Below, piece after piece: positions 16,129 to 22,733 of a stretch of 35,402 bases of DNA. The stretch spans positions 1 to 35,402 of the forward strand of contig WRAV01000024.1 of the NCBI GenBank assembly GCA_009780025.1, read 5' to 3'. The position numbers and the translations under genes were made by a program. The stretch comes from Oscillospiraceae bacterium. GTDB taxonomy: Bacteria > Bacillota > Clostridia > Oscillospirales > Ruminococcaceae. How positions within the stretch are numbered: position 1 is the first letter of the stretch; each line of letters starts with the position of its first letter. The notes below the pieces were generated by a model that did not search any database, was not told where the DNA came from, and was given only the letters and a program-made list of their open reading frames with translations.

Positions 16129-16160
16129 ATGAGGCGCTTCTCTTAGGAGAAGCGCCTCAT
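16129..16160 (+). terminator. Strong intrinsic hairpin after the aldehyde dehydrogenase
   Basis: ATGAGGCGCTTCTC (16129-16142) and its exact complement GAGAAGCGCCTCAT (16147-16160) form a perfect 14-bp stem with a TTAG loop, followed by CTCTATTTG. The T-tract is modest but the stem is very stable. Confidence 0.8.
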
Positions 16161-16233
16161 CTCTATTTGAACATTCAACTTCAAGGCTATTGTCTTTGAT
16201 GATAGCTCTTATTTTTTTGCAATGCTCTCTAGT

Positions 16234-16304
16234 AACAATATTATATCATATTGTTTGCATACAGTTAAGGTAATTTACCATAATATATTGACAACATATT
16301 GTTA
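16234..16304 (+). promoter_or_regulatory. Operator-like palindromes upstream of the RHH-RAYT operon
   Basis: A perfect 8-bp inverted repeat AACAATAT-6-ATATTGTT (16234-16255) is followed by GGTAATTTACC, a TAATAT (16281-16286, possible -10) and a second CATATTGTT (16296-16304), close to the start codon at 16318. Repeated ATATTGTT half-sites in front of a ribbon-helix-helix gene suggest autoregulation. A TTGACA at 16288-16293 is too near the gene for a normal promoter. The area is much more A/T-rich than its surroundings. Confidence 0.5.
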
Positions 16305-16317
16305 ACGAGGTGTTGTC

Positions 16318-16509
16318 ATGCCAGCAACCAAAGTGCAAGTAGGAGCTCGTTTTGAACCGGAAATGCTTGTGAAAATAACATATATTGCTAAGAGAAATCG
16401 TCGCTCTTTAAATGCCCAGATAGAATTTCTTGTCCAGGAATGCATTGAAAAATATGAGTTAGAGGTGGAAAAAATACAAGTTAGCGCCGACGATATGTAC
16501 AAGCGGTGA
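16318..16509 (+). CDS. Small ribbon-helix-helix (Arc/CopG-like) DNA-binding protein
   Basis: 63 residues. The order is a short beta strand (VQVGARFEPEM), helix A (LVKITYIAKRNRR) and helix B (SLNAQIEFLVQECIEKYELE), matching the Arc/CopG ribbon-helix-helix fold in which dimers insert a two-stranded sheet into the DNA major groove. The RNRRSLNAQIE turn is typical of Arc relatives. A GAGGTG site lies 8 bp before the ATG. The RAYT transposase frame begins 6 bp after its stop, and the RAYT ribosome-binding site overlaps the stop, so the two are one operon. A role in repressing the transposase is inferred from this arrangement and from palindromes in front of the gene. Confidence 0.8.
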   Translation: MPATKVQVGARFEPEMLVKITYIAKRNRRSLNAQIEFLVQECIEKYELEVEKIQVSADDMYKR

Positions 16510-16515
16510 GCAAGC

Positions 16516-17039
16516 ATGGGAGAGTTACCAGCCAGAAATAGTAATCGCTTAAAAGATTATGATTACTCAAACGCGGGATATTATTTTGTGACGATATGCG
16601 TAAAGGACGGGCACGAGATTCTCGCGCGTATCGTAGGGGACGCACACCCGGGCGTCCCGCCTACTACACAAACGCCCCCCTAGTGAAATTAACTGAAATC
16701 GGCAAGGTGGTAAGCCAGCATATCGAAAATATACCGTTAGTTTATGATGCGGTAGCGATAGACCAATACACAATTATGCCAAATCATGTACATATGGTTG
16801 TTGTTATAAAAAATAAGATGCACATGCTAAAAACGTGCGGGACGCCCGGGTGTGCGTCCCCTACAAAATCCACGTTGGCGAAGGTGATTAACGCACTTAA
16901 GGCGTTAACATCAAAGCAGTTCGGCGAATCTATATGGCAGCGCTCCTACCACGACCGCATTATCCGAAACGAAGAAGAATACCAACAGATATGGCAGTAT
17001 ATCGAAGAAAATCCCGCAAGATTGGCGGGGATAAAATAA
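16516..17039 (+). CDS. REP-associated tyrosine transposase (RAYT, Y1_Tnp/IS200-like), frameshifted
   Basis: A HUH single-strand transposase of the RAYT group in two frames. The N-terminal 55 codons (16516-16680) read LKDYDYSNAGYYFVTICVKDGHEIL and then hit TAG at 16681; the C-terminal part, in the -1 frame, runs from about 16680 to 17039 and carries the HUH motif MPNHVHM and the distal WQRSYHDRIIRNEEEYQQIW followed by YIEENPARL, where the catalytic Tyr of such enzymes is expected. The frames meet at a C6 run (16675-16680): one added C would give a single 174-residue protein, normal for the family. So it is a one-base deletion, an error, or slippage. Two identical inverted REP copies lie within the reading frame. 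GGTGAG precedes the ATG. Confidence 0.85.
16633..16660 (+). repeat. REP copy inside the RAYT gene, plus orientation
   Basis: A 28-bp unit starting GTAGGGGACGCACACCCGGG and ending GCGTCCCGC; GGGACGC and GCGTCCC form the stem. It is translated as part of VGDAHPGVPP. A further CTAC at 16661-16664 lets the palindrome close with GTAG at both ends. It is identical, in inverted orientation, to the copy at 16837-16864. Confidence 0.85.
16837..16864 (-). repeat. REP copy inside the RAYT gene, minus orientation
   Basis: The exact reverse complement of the 28-bp unit at 16633-16660, with its GTAG head at 16864-16861. It is translated as CGTPGCASP, after the HUH motif. The two copies enclose the part of the gene that encodes the HUH histidines. 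Confidence 0.85.
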
Positions 17040-17070
17040 AGCATCTGCTTACTCATGAGGGGGTAAACCC

Positions 17071-17730
17071 GTGCAAACAACCGAGCTGCTCGACCGCACC
17101 GTCTCACTGCTCTACCCTCAAAGATGCCTGCGATGCGACGACCTCGTGGAGTATGACGACCTTTTCTGCGAGAGCTGCCCCGAGCGAATTGCTGAGCCGA
17201 TAGTCCTGCCATTCTCTCACAATATGGCTGGCGTCGCATCTGTCTACGAATACAAGGGCTGGGGACGCAAGCTGGTCTGGGCAATCAAGGAGGGCTCTCC
17301 CAAGCGGGTGCGCTATATACTCGGGTACGAGATGCGCAATCTGCTGGATGAGCGTTGGAATGAGGTCGGCTTTAACGCGATCGTGCCTGTGCCCGTAACC
17401 GAATCAAAGCTCGAGACCCAGGGCTTTAACCACGCCGAGCTGCTTGCCAAGCCGCTAAGCATACTGATGGATATACCTATCTACCCATACGCACTGGCCA
17501 GATCGTGGAATTCACTGACACAGCGCGACCTGGGTAAAGTCGACCGCAAGGAAAACGCCGAGCTTTCCTACAAAGCGGGGTTGACCAACGGGCTGACCGG
17601 CAAAACAATATTGCTGGTTGACGATCTACTCACAACCGGGTGTACGCTTGCCGCATGCGCAGATAGGCTGCTTGACAGCGGCGCCGCAAAAGTGTACGGG
17701 CTAACCGCAGCAGCAACATTGTCCCGCTGA
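17071..17730 (+). CDS. comF: ComF family protein (phosphoribosyltransferase-like)
   Basis: 219 residues, the standard ComF length. An N-terminal four-cysteine zinc motif C19-x2-C22 ... C33-x2-C36 is followed by a phosphoribosyltransferase-like fold with the PRPP-binding loop ILLVDDLLTTGCTL (180-193). The conserved VPVP...GFNHAELLAKPL segment is present. ComFC proteins act in natural transformation, where in studied species they help process incoming single-stranded DNA together with ComFA; no ComFA helicase gene is adjacent here. It starts at GTG behind a GAGGGGG site, 31 bp after the RAYT gene, so it could be read from the same transcript, though it is not functionally related. Confidence 0.92.
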   Translation: MQTTELLDRTVSLLYPQRCLRCDDLVEYDDLFCESCPERIAEPIVLPFSHNMAGVASVYEYKGWGRKLVWAIKEGSPKRVRYILGYEMRNLLDERWNEVGFNAIVPVPVTESKLETQGFNHAELLAKPLSILMDIPIYPYALARSWNSLTQRDLGKVDRKENAELSYKAGLTNGLTGKTILLVDDLLTTGCTLAACADRLLDSGAAKVYGLTAAATLSR

Positions 17731-17745
17731 GCGGTACATGCGATT

Positions 17746-17778
17746 TTAGAGGCCGCCTAGCAAAAAGGCTGCCTCTAA
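17746..17778 (+). terminator. Terminator-like hairpin after comF
   Basis: TTAGAGGC-C-GCC (17746-17757) pairs with GGC-T-GCCTCTAA (17767-17778), an 11-bp stem with one mismatch. The following GTTTGTTAC is only partly T-rich. Confidence 0.55.
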
Positions 17779-17891
17779 GTTTGTTACAGCTTTAGAACAA
17801 AGAATGCGCCAGAGCTTCTTCGATAAAGCCCACCGAAAACTTTCGGTACGGTCTGCCGGCGGAGAAAGTGGCACTCGACAGCATATGTCAC

Positions 17892-17920
17892 TTGAAGTAG
17901 GTGAATGACTGTGCTATACT
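17892..17920 (+). promoter_or_regulatory. Promoter of the Mrp/Mbh-type antiporter operon
   Basis: TTGAAG (17892-17897), 17 bp and TATACT (17915-17920) lie about 110 bp before the first gene. The leader (about 17927-18013) contains a small TATCC/GGATA hairpin and a T8 stretch. I looked for a riboswitch in 17780-18013 and could not recognise one. Confidence 0.65.
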
Positions 17921-18027
17921 GGTGCCATTCTAAATATCCGTGTCTTTTGGATACTGGTCTATACGAACCATATGTTTTTACATTTTTTTTAAAATTTGTA
18001 TGATGCAACCACGTGGAGGTGAGCTGC

Positions 18028-18507
18028 TTGAACAGGAATAATATCTACTCTGTTGTAATACTTGTCTTTGTGTGGATTATACTCCGGGAGGCTTTCTCGC
18101 CTTTCAGTTTGATTGTCGGCATTATTTTAAGTGTCGGCTGTTTATACTTCTACCACAAATATCTGCCTTTGAAGCGGGTAGAAAATATAAGATACCCAAG
18201 GCTGATTCTCTATGTTTTTTATTTGGTCGGGCAAATATATGTCTCCGGATTCTATGTTATTAAGCTAATCGTCAAGGGCGCGAGCGTAGATATCATTGAG
18301 CTTAAGACCAAAATAACTAACGAATCCTTGAAGGTTCTCCTCGCCGATTCTATTACGCTTACTCCAGGTTCGATTTTGCTGGATTTGACGGATGAAAAAC
18401 TTACCCTGCTCTGTCTTATGAAGAAAAACGATACACGAGACCTAAAGGCCATGGACGACTTTCTCAAGGGTCGCCTGGAAAACCAGTTGATAAAGGTTCA
18501 AAAATGA
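18028..18507 (+). CDS. mrpE: Cation/proton antiporter subunit E (MrpE/MnhE/MbhA-like)
   Basis: 159 residues from the TTG at 18028, placed 5 bp behind GGAGGTGA; in-frame GTG codons upstream lie within that site. Two or three N-terminal membrane helices are followed by a cytoplasmic domain with ESLKVLLADSITLTPGSILLDL, the MnhE hallmark. In Mrp antiporters this small subunit is needed for complex assembly and full activity. It is the first gene of the operon, with its own promoter, and subunit F starts 13 bp downstream. Confidence 0.93.
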   Translation: MNRNNIYSVVILVFVWIILREAFSPFSLIVGIILSVGCLYFYHKYLPLKRVENIRYPRLILYVFYLVGQIYVSGFYVIKLIVKGASVDIIELKTKITNESLKVLLADSITLTPGSILLDLTDEKLTLLCLMKKNDTRDLKAMDDFLKGRLENQLIKVQK

Positions 18508-18520
18508 GAGGGTGCATGTT

Positions 18521-18787
18521 GTGGATATTACGTATGTCTTATGGGCGCTGCTCGTGTGTTTGGTCTTTTACCTCGTAAGGACAATAAAAGGCCCCTCAGT
18601 TTGGGACCGGCTTCTTGGAATGAATCTCGTCTCTACAAAGATCATTACAATGATTGCTGTTTTTGCGTCTATCAACGGGGCTGGATATATTTTGGACTTT
18701 GCGATAATCTACGCGCTTTCCGGGTTTATCGGCACCATTTTTGTCGCGCTATTTCTAATGGAAAGGCAAAAGGGAGGTAAGAAGTAG
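18521..18787 (+). CDS. mrpF: Cation/proton antiporter subunit F (MrpF/MnhF/MbhB-like)
   Basis: About 88 residues from the GTG at 18521; an earlier GTG at 18512 lies within the GAGAGGG ribosome-binding stretch. It has three membrane helices with the family signature RTIKGPSVWDRLLGMNLVSTK after the first and ALSGFIGTIFVALFL in the last. It ends immediately before subunit G. It works only as part of the membrane-embedded Mrp complex. Confidence 0.92.
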   Translation: MDITYVLWALLVCLVFYLVRTIKGPSVWDRLLGMNLVSTKIITMIAVFASINGAGYILDFAIIYALSGFIGTIFVALFLMERQKGGKK

Positions 18788-19102
18788 TTGGAAACCGTGG
18801 GGAACGTAGTCGTCGTAATTGGGGCAGTCTTTATGCTCTTCGGCGTTGTCGGCATATTCAGGTTTGAGAACTTTTACCTAAGGCTTCTTGTAAGTTCAAA
18901 AGTAGATACTGTAGGCGCTCTCACCCTTATAATAGGCCTGGCAATAAGGCATGGCATAAGCTATTTTTCCGCAAAGCTTATCCTGCTTATAGTTATTATG
19001 CTAATACTTAATCCGCTGGTGGCCCACATGATAGCCGCCACGGCATATGAAAGTAAATACAAGCTGGAAGGAAAGCAAGCTGAGGCTGAGGATATTATAT
19101 GA
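18788..19102 (+). CDS. mrpG: Cation/proton antiporter subunit G (MrpG/MnhG/MbhC-like)
   Basis: 104 residues with a TTG start directly after the subunit F stop and behind GGGAGG. It has three membrane helices, and the typical GVVGIFRFENFYLRLLVSSKVDT and LNPLVAHMIAATAYES segments mark MnhG. Its end overlaps the next start codon by 4 bp, indicating translational coupling with the fused B-type subunit. Confidence 0.92.
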   Translation: METVGNVVVVIGAVFMLFGVVGIFRFENFYLRLLVSSKVDTVGALTLIIGLAIRHGISYFSAKLILLIVIMLILNPLVAHMIAATAYESKYKLEGKQAEAEDII

Positions 19103-20049
19103 TACAGGTATTGCTTTTCTTGTGGCTCGCCATGGCCATATTGATTATACACGCTCAAAAGATGGCGAGAATCGTTATATACTTCGGCATTTTTTCGCTG
19201 ATTACTTCTTTCTGCTTTTTGATGTTGGGCGCGCCTGACGTGGCAATGGCCGAAGCCGCCATAAGCGTCTTTACCACCATCTTCTTCATCGTATGCTTCG
19301 AGAAGTATTACAATATGAACATAGACTCTTCTTCGGAGCCGCCACCAAAAAGGAATGTGATAAAATTAATAAAAGGCTGTATTCTCCCTTTTGTGTTTAC
19401 GGCGTTTTTATTCGCGCTGTTTTTGCACTTTATCCCCGATGCCACAATCGTTAACGCTTACCTGAAGGACCTTTATATAGCGAGATTTATGTACGATGTC
19501 GGAGGAGAAAACCCAGTAACCGCAATATACTTGGTCTACCGTGTGTATGACACTCTTTTTGAAGCCCTCATGTTGGTAATTAGCGTTGTGGCAGTCTCTC
19601 ACATGTCTTGGTTTAGCGCGGCCTCTATTTCGGACGGAAAGCACAGCGATATTGAAGGCTACGGTATGGCGGTTTTTACCGTGCGCATAGTTTGTCCATT
19701 GATGCTTGTATTCGGCATCTATCTCATAGTTAACGGCCAATTTACGCCAGGCGGAGGATTCCAGGGTGGGCTCGCGGTCGCCACCTTCTTCATATGTAGG
19801 TATATGATTTATAATATTTATGATGTGCGCATCCACCGGGTTATGAGGATAGAGGAGCTTATCTTCGCCGCGACCATTTTGCTTGCTGTGTTTATTGTTT
19901 TCCTCGGCGCGGCCGCTTATATGCCGGCTACCTACCTGCAGATATTCAGAGACTCGTACCTGGTTGCGATGAACGCCTTGATTGGAATGAAGGTAGCTTG
20001 CGCGTTCTTCATTCTGCTCTATAGATACATTGCGGTTGAAAGGAAGTAA
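19099..20049 (+). CDS. Fused MbhD-MbhE-MrpB/MbhF antiporter subunit
   Basis: 316 residues joining three pieces that are separate proteins in Mbh hydrogenases, or parts of MrpA and MrpB. Residues about 5-70 match DUF4040/MbhD, with LMLGAPDVAMAEAAISVF. Residues about 90-170 match the MbhE/MrpA tail: ENPVTAIYLVYRVYDTLFEALML. Residues about 190-316 are MnhB, with the GQFTPGGGFQGG signature. About eight to nine membrane helices are predicted. No gene for the large N-terminal MrpA (NuoL-like) part exists in the operon, so this subunit supplies only the MrpA C-terminal modules. The order E-F-G-(DEF)-C-D parallels mbhABCDEFGH of archaeal membrane hydrogenases, without the hydrogenase genes. Confidence 0.88.
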   Translation: MIQVLLFLWLAMAILIIHAQKMARIVIYFGIFSLITSFCFLMLGAPDVAMAEAAISVFTTIFFIVCFEKYYNMNIDSSSEPPPKRNVIKLIKGCILPFVFTAFLFALFLHFIPDATIVNAYLKDLYIARFMYDVGGENPVTAIYLVYRVYDTLFEALMLVISVVAVSHMSWFSAASISDGKHSDIEGYGMAVFTVRIVCPLMLVFGIYLIVNGQFTPGGGFQGGLAVATFFICRYMIYNIYDVRIHRVMRIEELIFAATILLAVFIVFLGAAAYMPATYLQIFRDSYLVAMNALIGMKVACAFFILLYRYIAVERK

Positions 20050-20052
20050 TTT

Positions 20053-20403
20053 ATGCAAATCGGGGTAGTGGAGCTCTTCTCTATTGCTTTGTTTTTTGTC
20101 AGCTTTTTTGGACTTATTGTCAGCAAAAAAGCTGTGAAGTCTATCATCTTTATCCTAATAATGCAGACAGCTGTCGTTATGTTTTTTTTGAGCATTGGTT
20201 ACGCAGACGGCATACTTCCACCTATAGGTGAGCGTCTGGAAAACCCGCAGTACGCCGCAGATCCTTTGCCGCAGGCGCTTATGCTGACCGCGATTATCAT
20301 TGCTATTTCGGTTGTGGCGGTCAACATAACAATGCTTATGACATTGTTTCGCAAATACCGCACGACAGACTGGGACACACTCAAAAATAAAAGTATGAGG
20401 TAG
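20053..20403 (+). CDS. mrpC: Cation/proton antiporter subunit C (MrpC/MnhC/MbhG, NuoK-like)
   Basis: 116 residues, a NuoK-type protein with three membrane helices. The segment DPLPQALMLTAIIIAISVVAVN is the family hallmark and includes the conserved PLPQALVLTAIVI-like core. It begins 3 bp after the fused subunit behind GGAAG and ends 9 bp before subunit D. In the complex it sits between the NuoN-like proton channel and the small subunits. Confidence 0.93.
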   Translation: MQIGVVELFSIALFFVSFFGLIVSKKAVKSIIFILIMQTAVVMFFLSIGYADGILPPIGERLENPQYAADPLPQALMLTAIIIAISVVAVNITMLMTLFRKYRTTDWDTLKNKSMR

Positions 20404-20412
20404 AGTATACGT

Positions 20413-21999
20413 ATGCTTACCTATTTTGTCATAATACCAATTCTTATAGCAACTTTTTTGTACCTCTTTTCTTCTGAAAAAGCGGGCAAAATAATAGCCC
20501 TTACGGCGCAGGCTCTTCTTGTTATATTTGCCTTTTACCTATTTATATCTACCCGCGAGTACCAAGCTGTTACGTATATCGGGAACTTCTACAGTGTTTT
20601 GGGTATCACGCTCAGGGCGGATAATCTCTCGGCGATTTTTGTCTTGCTCACCGCTTTTATCTTTTTGGTGGCGGCTATTTACAGCTATAACGAAAAGAAC
20701 AGCCGCCTCTTCTGGTTCCTTCTCTTTATTTGGGAGGGCGCGCTGATTGGCATCTTTCTCACACGGGACTTCTTTAACATATTCGTTTTAATTGAAGTCG
20801 CCAACGTTGTGGTCACTATTATGATAATGTATTTACGCCGCAACCGCTCGATGTATGACGGCATAATTTACCTAATGGCTAACCTTGTTGCCATACAGTT
20901 TTACCTGCTGGGGCTCGGATATGTCTACAGGCTGACAGGCGTGCTGGATATGGACGCCGCCCGGCAGGCAATCGCGCTGCTGCCGGCCTCTGAGCTAGTT
21001 TTGCCCTACGCGCTCATCATGACCACGGTGGCGTTTAAATGCGCACTTATGCCACTTTACAGCTGGCTGCCAAAGGCCCATGGCACGCCGGGCGCACCCT
21101 CCGCGGTTTCGGCCATACTTTCGGGGCTGCATATAAAGAGCGGCGTTTACCTCTTCCTACGCTTCCAAGAGGTTTTTGGGGCGGTGTCCACATCGGACTT
21201 TTTCCTCGCTATTGGGGTCGTTACCGGCATAGTGGGCGTTATAATGGCGATCTCTCAAACCGATATGAAGCTTATTTTGGCTTATAGTACGATTGCGCAA
21301 ATTGGTTTGATTATGATTGGCTTTGGGCTTAACACCTATTACTCCCACACCGGCAGCTTGTTCCATATGATTAACCACGCTCTGTTTAAGGCTGCTTTGT
21401 TCTTGAGCGCGGGAATAATCTCGCACGCTTACCATACCAGGGATATAACCGAAATTAGCGGCGTGCTAAAGCGATTCCCGACGGTCGGTGCTGCGACTAT
21501 TCTGGCGATCTTGGGAATCGCGGGCGCTCCCCTGTTCAACGGCAGCATTTCAAAATACTTCATGATGTCCGGGGTGAGCTTGCCGCTCTTTATAATCATG
21601 AGCTTTATAAATCTGGGAACTATAACTATCTGCATAAAGTACGCCTCTATTCTTTTTGGGCGGTGCGAGCTCACCGAAGATGTTGCAAATATTGCAAAAA
21701 ACCAAAAGGTCACGGTTCTCGTTTTGGGTTCGATGTGCTTCTTGGGCGGTATCTTGGGTACGCAATTTGTCGAGTTCTTGTTTGGCGAACCAGTCGGCGT
21801 AGACCTCTTTGGATACCTCGAGAAGGTAATCGCCTTCGCCGTTAGTTTGGTGGTCGGGTACTTTATCTTTACCCGCTTTGTAAAGCGCAACCCTCCCATC
21901 CTGGGTCGCATACGGGCAATCGATTTGAGCTTTAGAGGAATGTGCGTTTGTATGGGCCTATTTTTCGCGATAACTTTGATAGCTACACAGTGGCTATAA
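20413..21999 (+). CDS. mrpD: Cation/proton antiporter subunit D (MrpD/MnhD/MbhH, NuoM/N-like)
   Basis: 528 residues with about 14 membrane helices, homologous to the proton-pumping NuoL/M/N subunits of complex I. The conserved charged residues of the channel appear in FVLIEVANV (Glu) and in AFKCALMPLYSWLPKAHGTPGAPSAVSA (Lys and the PLYSWLPKAH signature), with TDMKLILAYSTIAQIG further on. It is the only large channel subunit in this operon, because MrpA is missing, so it is presumably the sole proton-translocating core. A YgjP-type peptidase gene follows after 3 to 6 bp and may be co-transcribed. Confidence 0.94.
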   Translation: MLTYFVIIPILIATFLYLFSSEKAGKIIALTAQALLVIFAFYLFISTREYQAVTYIGNFYSVLGITLRADNLSAIFVLLTAFIFLVAAIYSYNEKNSRLFWFLLFIWEGALIGIFLTRDFFNIFVLIEVANVVVTIMIMYLRRNRSMYDGIIYLMANLVAIQFYLLGLGYVYRLTGVLDMDAARQAIALLPASELVLPYALIMTTVAFKCALMPLYSWLPKAHGTPGAPSAVSAILSGLHIKSGVYLFLRFQEVFGAVSTSDFFLAIGVVTGIVGVIMAISQTDMKLILAYSTIAQIGLIMIGFGLNTYYSHTGSLFHMINHALFKAALFLSAGIISHAYHTRDITEISGVLKRFPTVGAATILAILGIAGAPLFNGSISKYFMMSGVSLPLFIIMSFINLGTITICIKYASILFGRCELTEDVANIAKNQKVTVLVLGSMCFLGGILGTQFVEFLFGEPVGVDLFGYLEKVIAFAVSLVVGYFIFTRFVKRNPPILGRIRAIDLSFRGMCVCMGLFFAITLIATQWL

Positions 22000-22005
22000 T
22001 TAGTG

Positions 22006-22677
22006 ATGGAATACACGCTGACCCGCTCTAGGCGCAAAACTGTTGCTATTTACGTGCGTGACGGCGCTGTGGAAGTTCGCGCCCCATCGCGCACGCCCAA
22101 GCGCGATATCGACAGATTTGTCACATCGAAAGAGAAGTGGATAACAGACAAGTTAGCGCAGTCCGGCGAGCAGCTAAGGCTGCGCAAAAATTTTGCGCTT
22201 ACATATGGCGAGTGCGTGACATATCGCGGCAAGCAGTACCCGATTGTGGCCAGATACGGCAAGCAGGTAGGGTTCGATGGTGAGGAGTTCTACCTGCCTT
22301 CGAATTTGACGTCTGAGCAAATAAAGGCGGCCTGTGTGCGAATTTACCGTATGCTCGCTAGACGCGATTTGACCGAAAAGGTCACCGCCTTCGCCGAGCA
22401 AATGTCCGCCATGCCAGCCGGAGTCAAAATCAACGGCGCTAAAACCCGTTGGGGGAGCTGCTCGAGCAGGAAGAGCCTGAACTTCTCGTGGCGGCTGATA
22501 ATGGCGAAGGATGATGTGATTGACTACGTGGTTGTTCACGAGCTGGCACACCTGACCGAAATGAACCACTCGCCGCGGTTTTGGGCAATCGTGGCAGGTG
22601 TGCTGTCTGATTACCGGGAGCGGCAAGCACGGCTAAAAGAGTTGCAGCGGCGGCTTGAGGGTGAGGATTGGGATTAA
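22006..22677 (+). CDS. YgjP/DUF45-type zinc metallopeptidase-like protein
   Basis: About 223 residues; either the GTG at 22003 or the ATG at 22006 may start it, and there is no strong ribosome-binding site, suggesting coupling to the antiporter gene just upstream. The C-terminal WGSCSSRKSLNFSWRL block and the zinc-binding VVHELAHLTEMNHSPRFW motif (HExxH plus a distal His) are the DUF45/YgjP signature, related to SprT and WLM peptidases. The substrate is unknown. It ends just ahead of a bidirectional terminator shared with the convergent clpC operon. Confidence 0.92.
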   Translation: MEYTLTRSRRKTVAIYVRDGAVEVRAPSRTPKRDIDRFVTSKEKWITDKLAQSGEQLRLRKNFALTYGECVTYRGKQYPIVARYGKQVGFDGEEFYLPSNLTSEQIKAACVRIYRMLARRDLTEKVTAFAEQMSAMPAGVKINGAKTRWGSCSSRKSLNFSWRLIMAKDDVIDYVVVHELAHLTEMNHSPRFWAIVAGVLSDYRERQARLKELQRRLEGEDWD

Positions 22678-22688
22678 ATTCAAAAAGT

Positions 22689-22714
22689 ATGGGCGGGGGT
22701 AAAACCCCGCCCAT
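22689..22714. terminator. Bidirectional terminator between the antiporter operon and the clpC operon
   Basis: ATGGGCGGGG (22689-22698) and CCCCGCCCAT (22705-22714) form a perfect 10-bp stem. On the minus strand it is followed by ACTTTTTGAATTT, a good tract for ending clpC transcription; on the plus strand by TGTCTCTAACTTT. Confidence 0.8.
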
Positions 22715-22733
22715 TGTCTCTAACTTTACATAT

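Noticed and set aside
17780-18013. Possible riboswitch before the antiporter operon
   Set aside because: The promoter lies within the region, the transcribed leader is short, and no known conserved riboswitch core was recognised.
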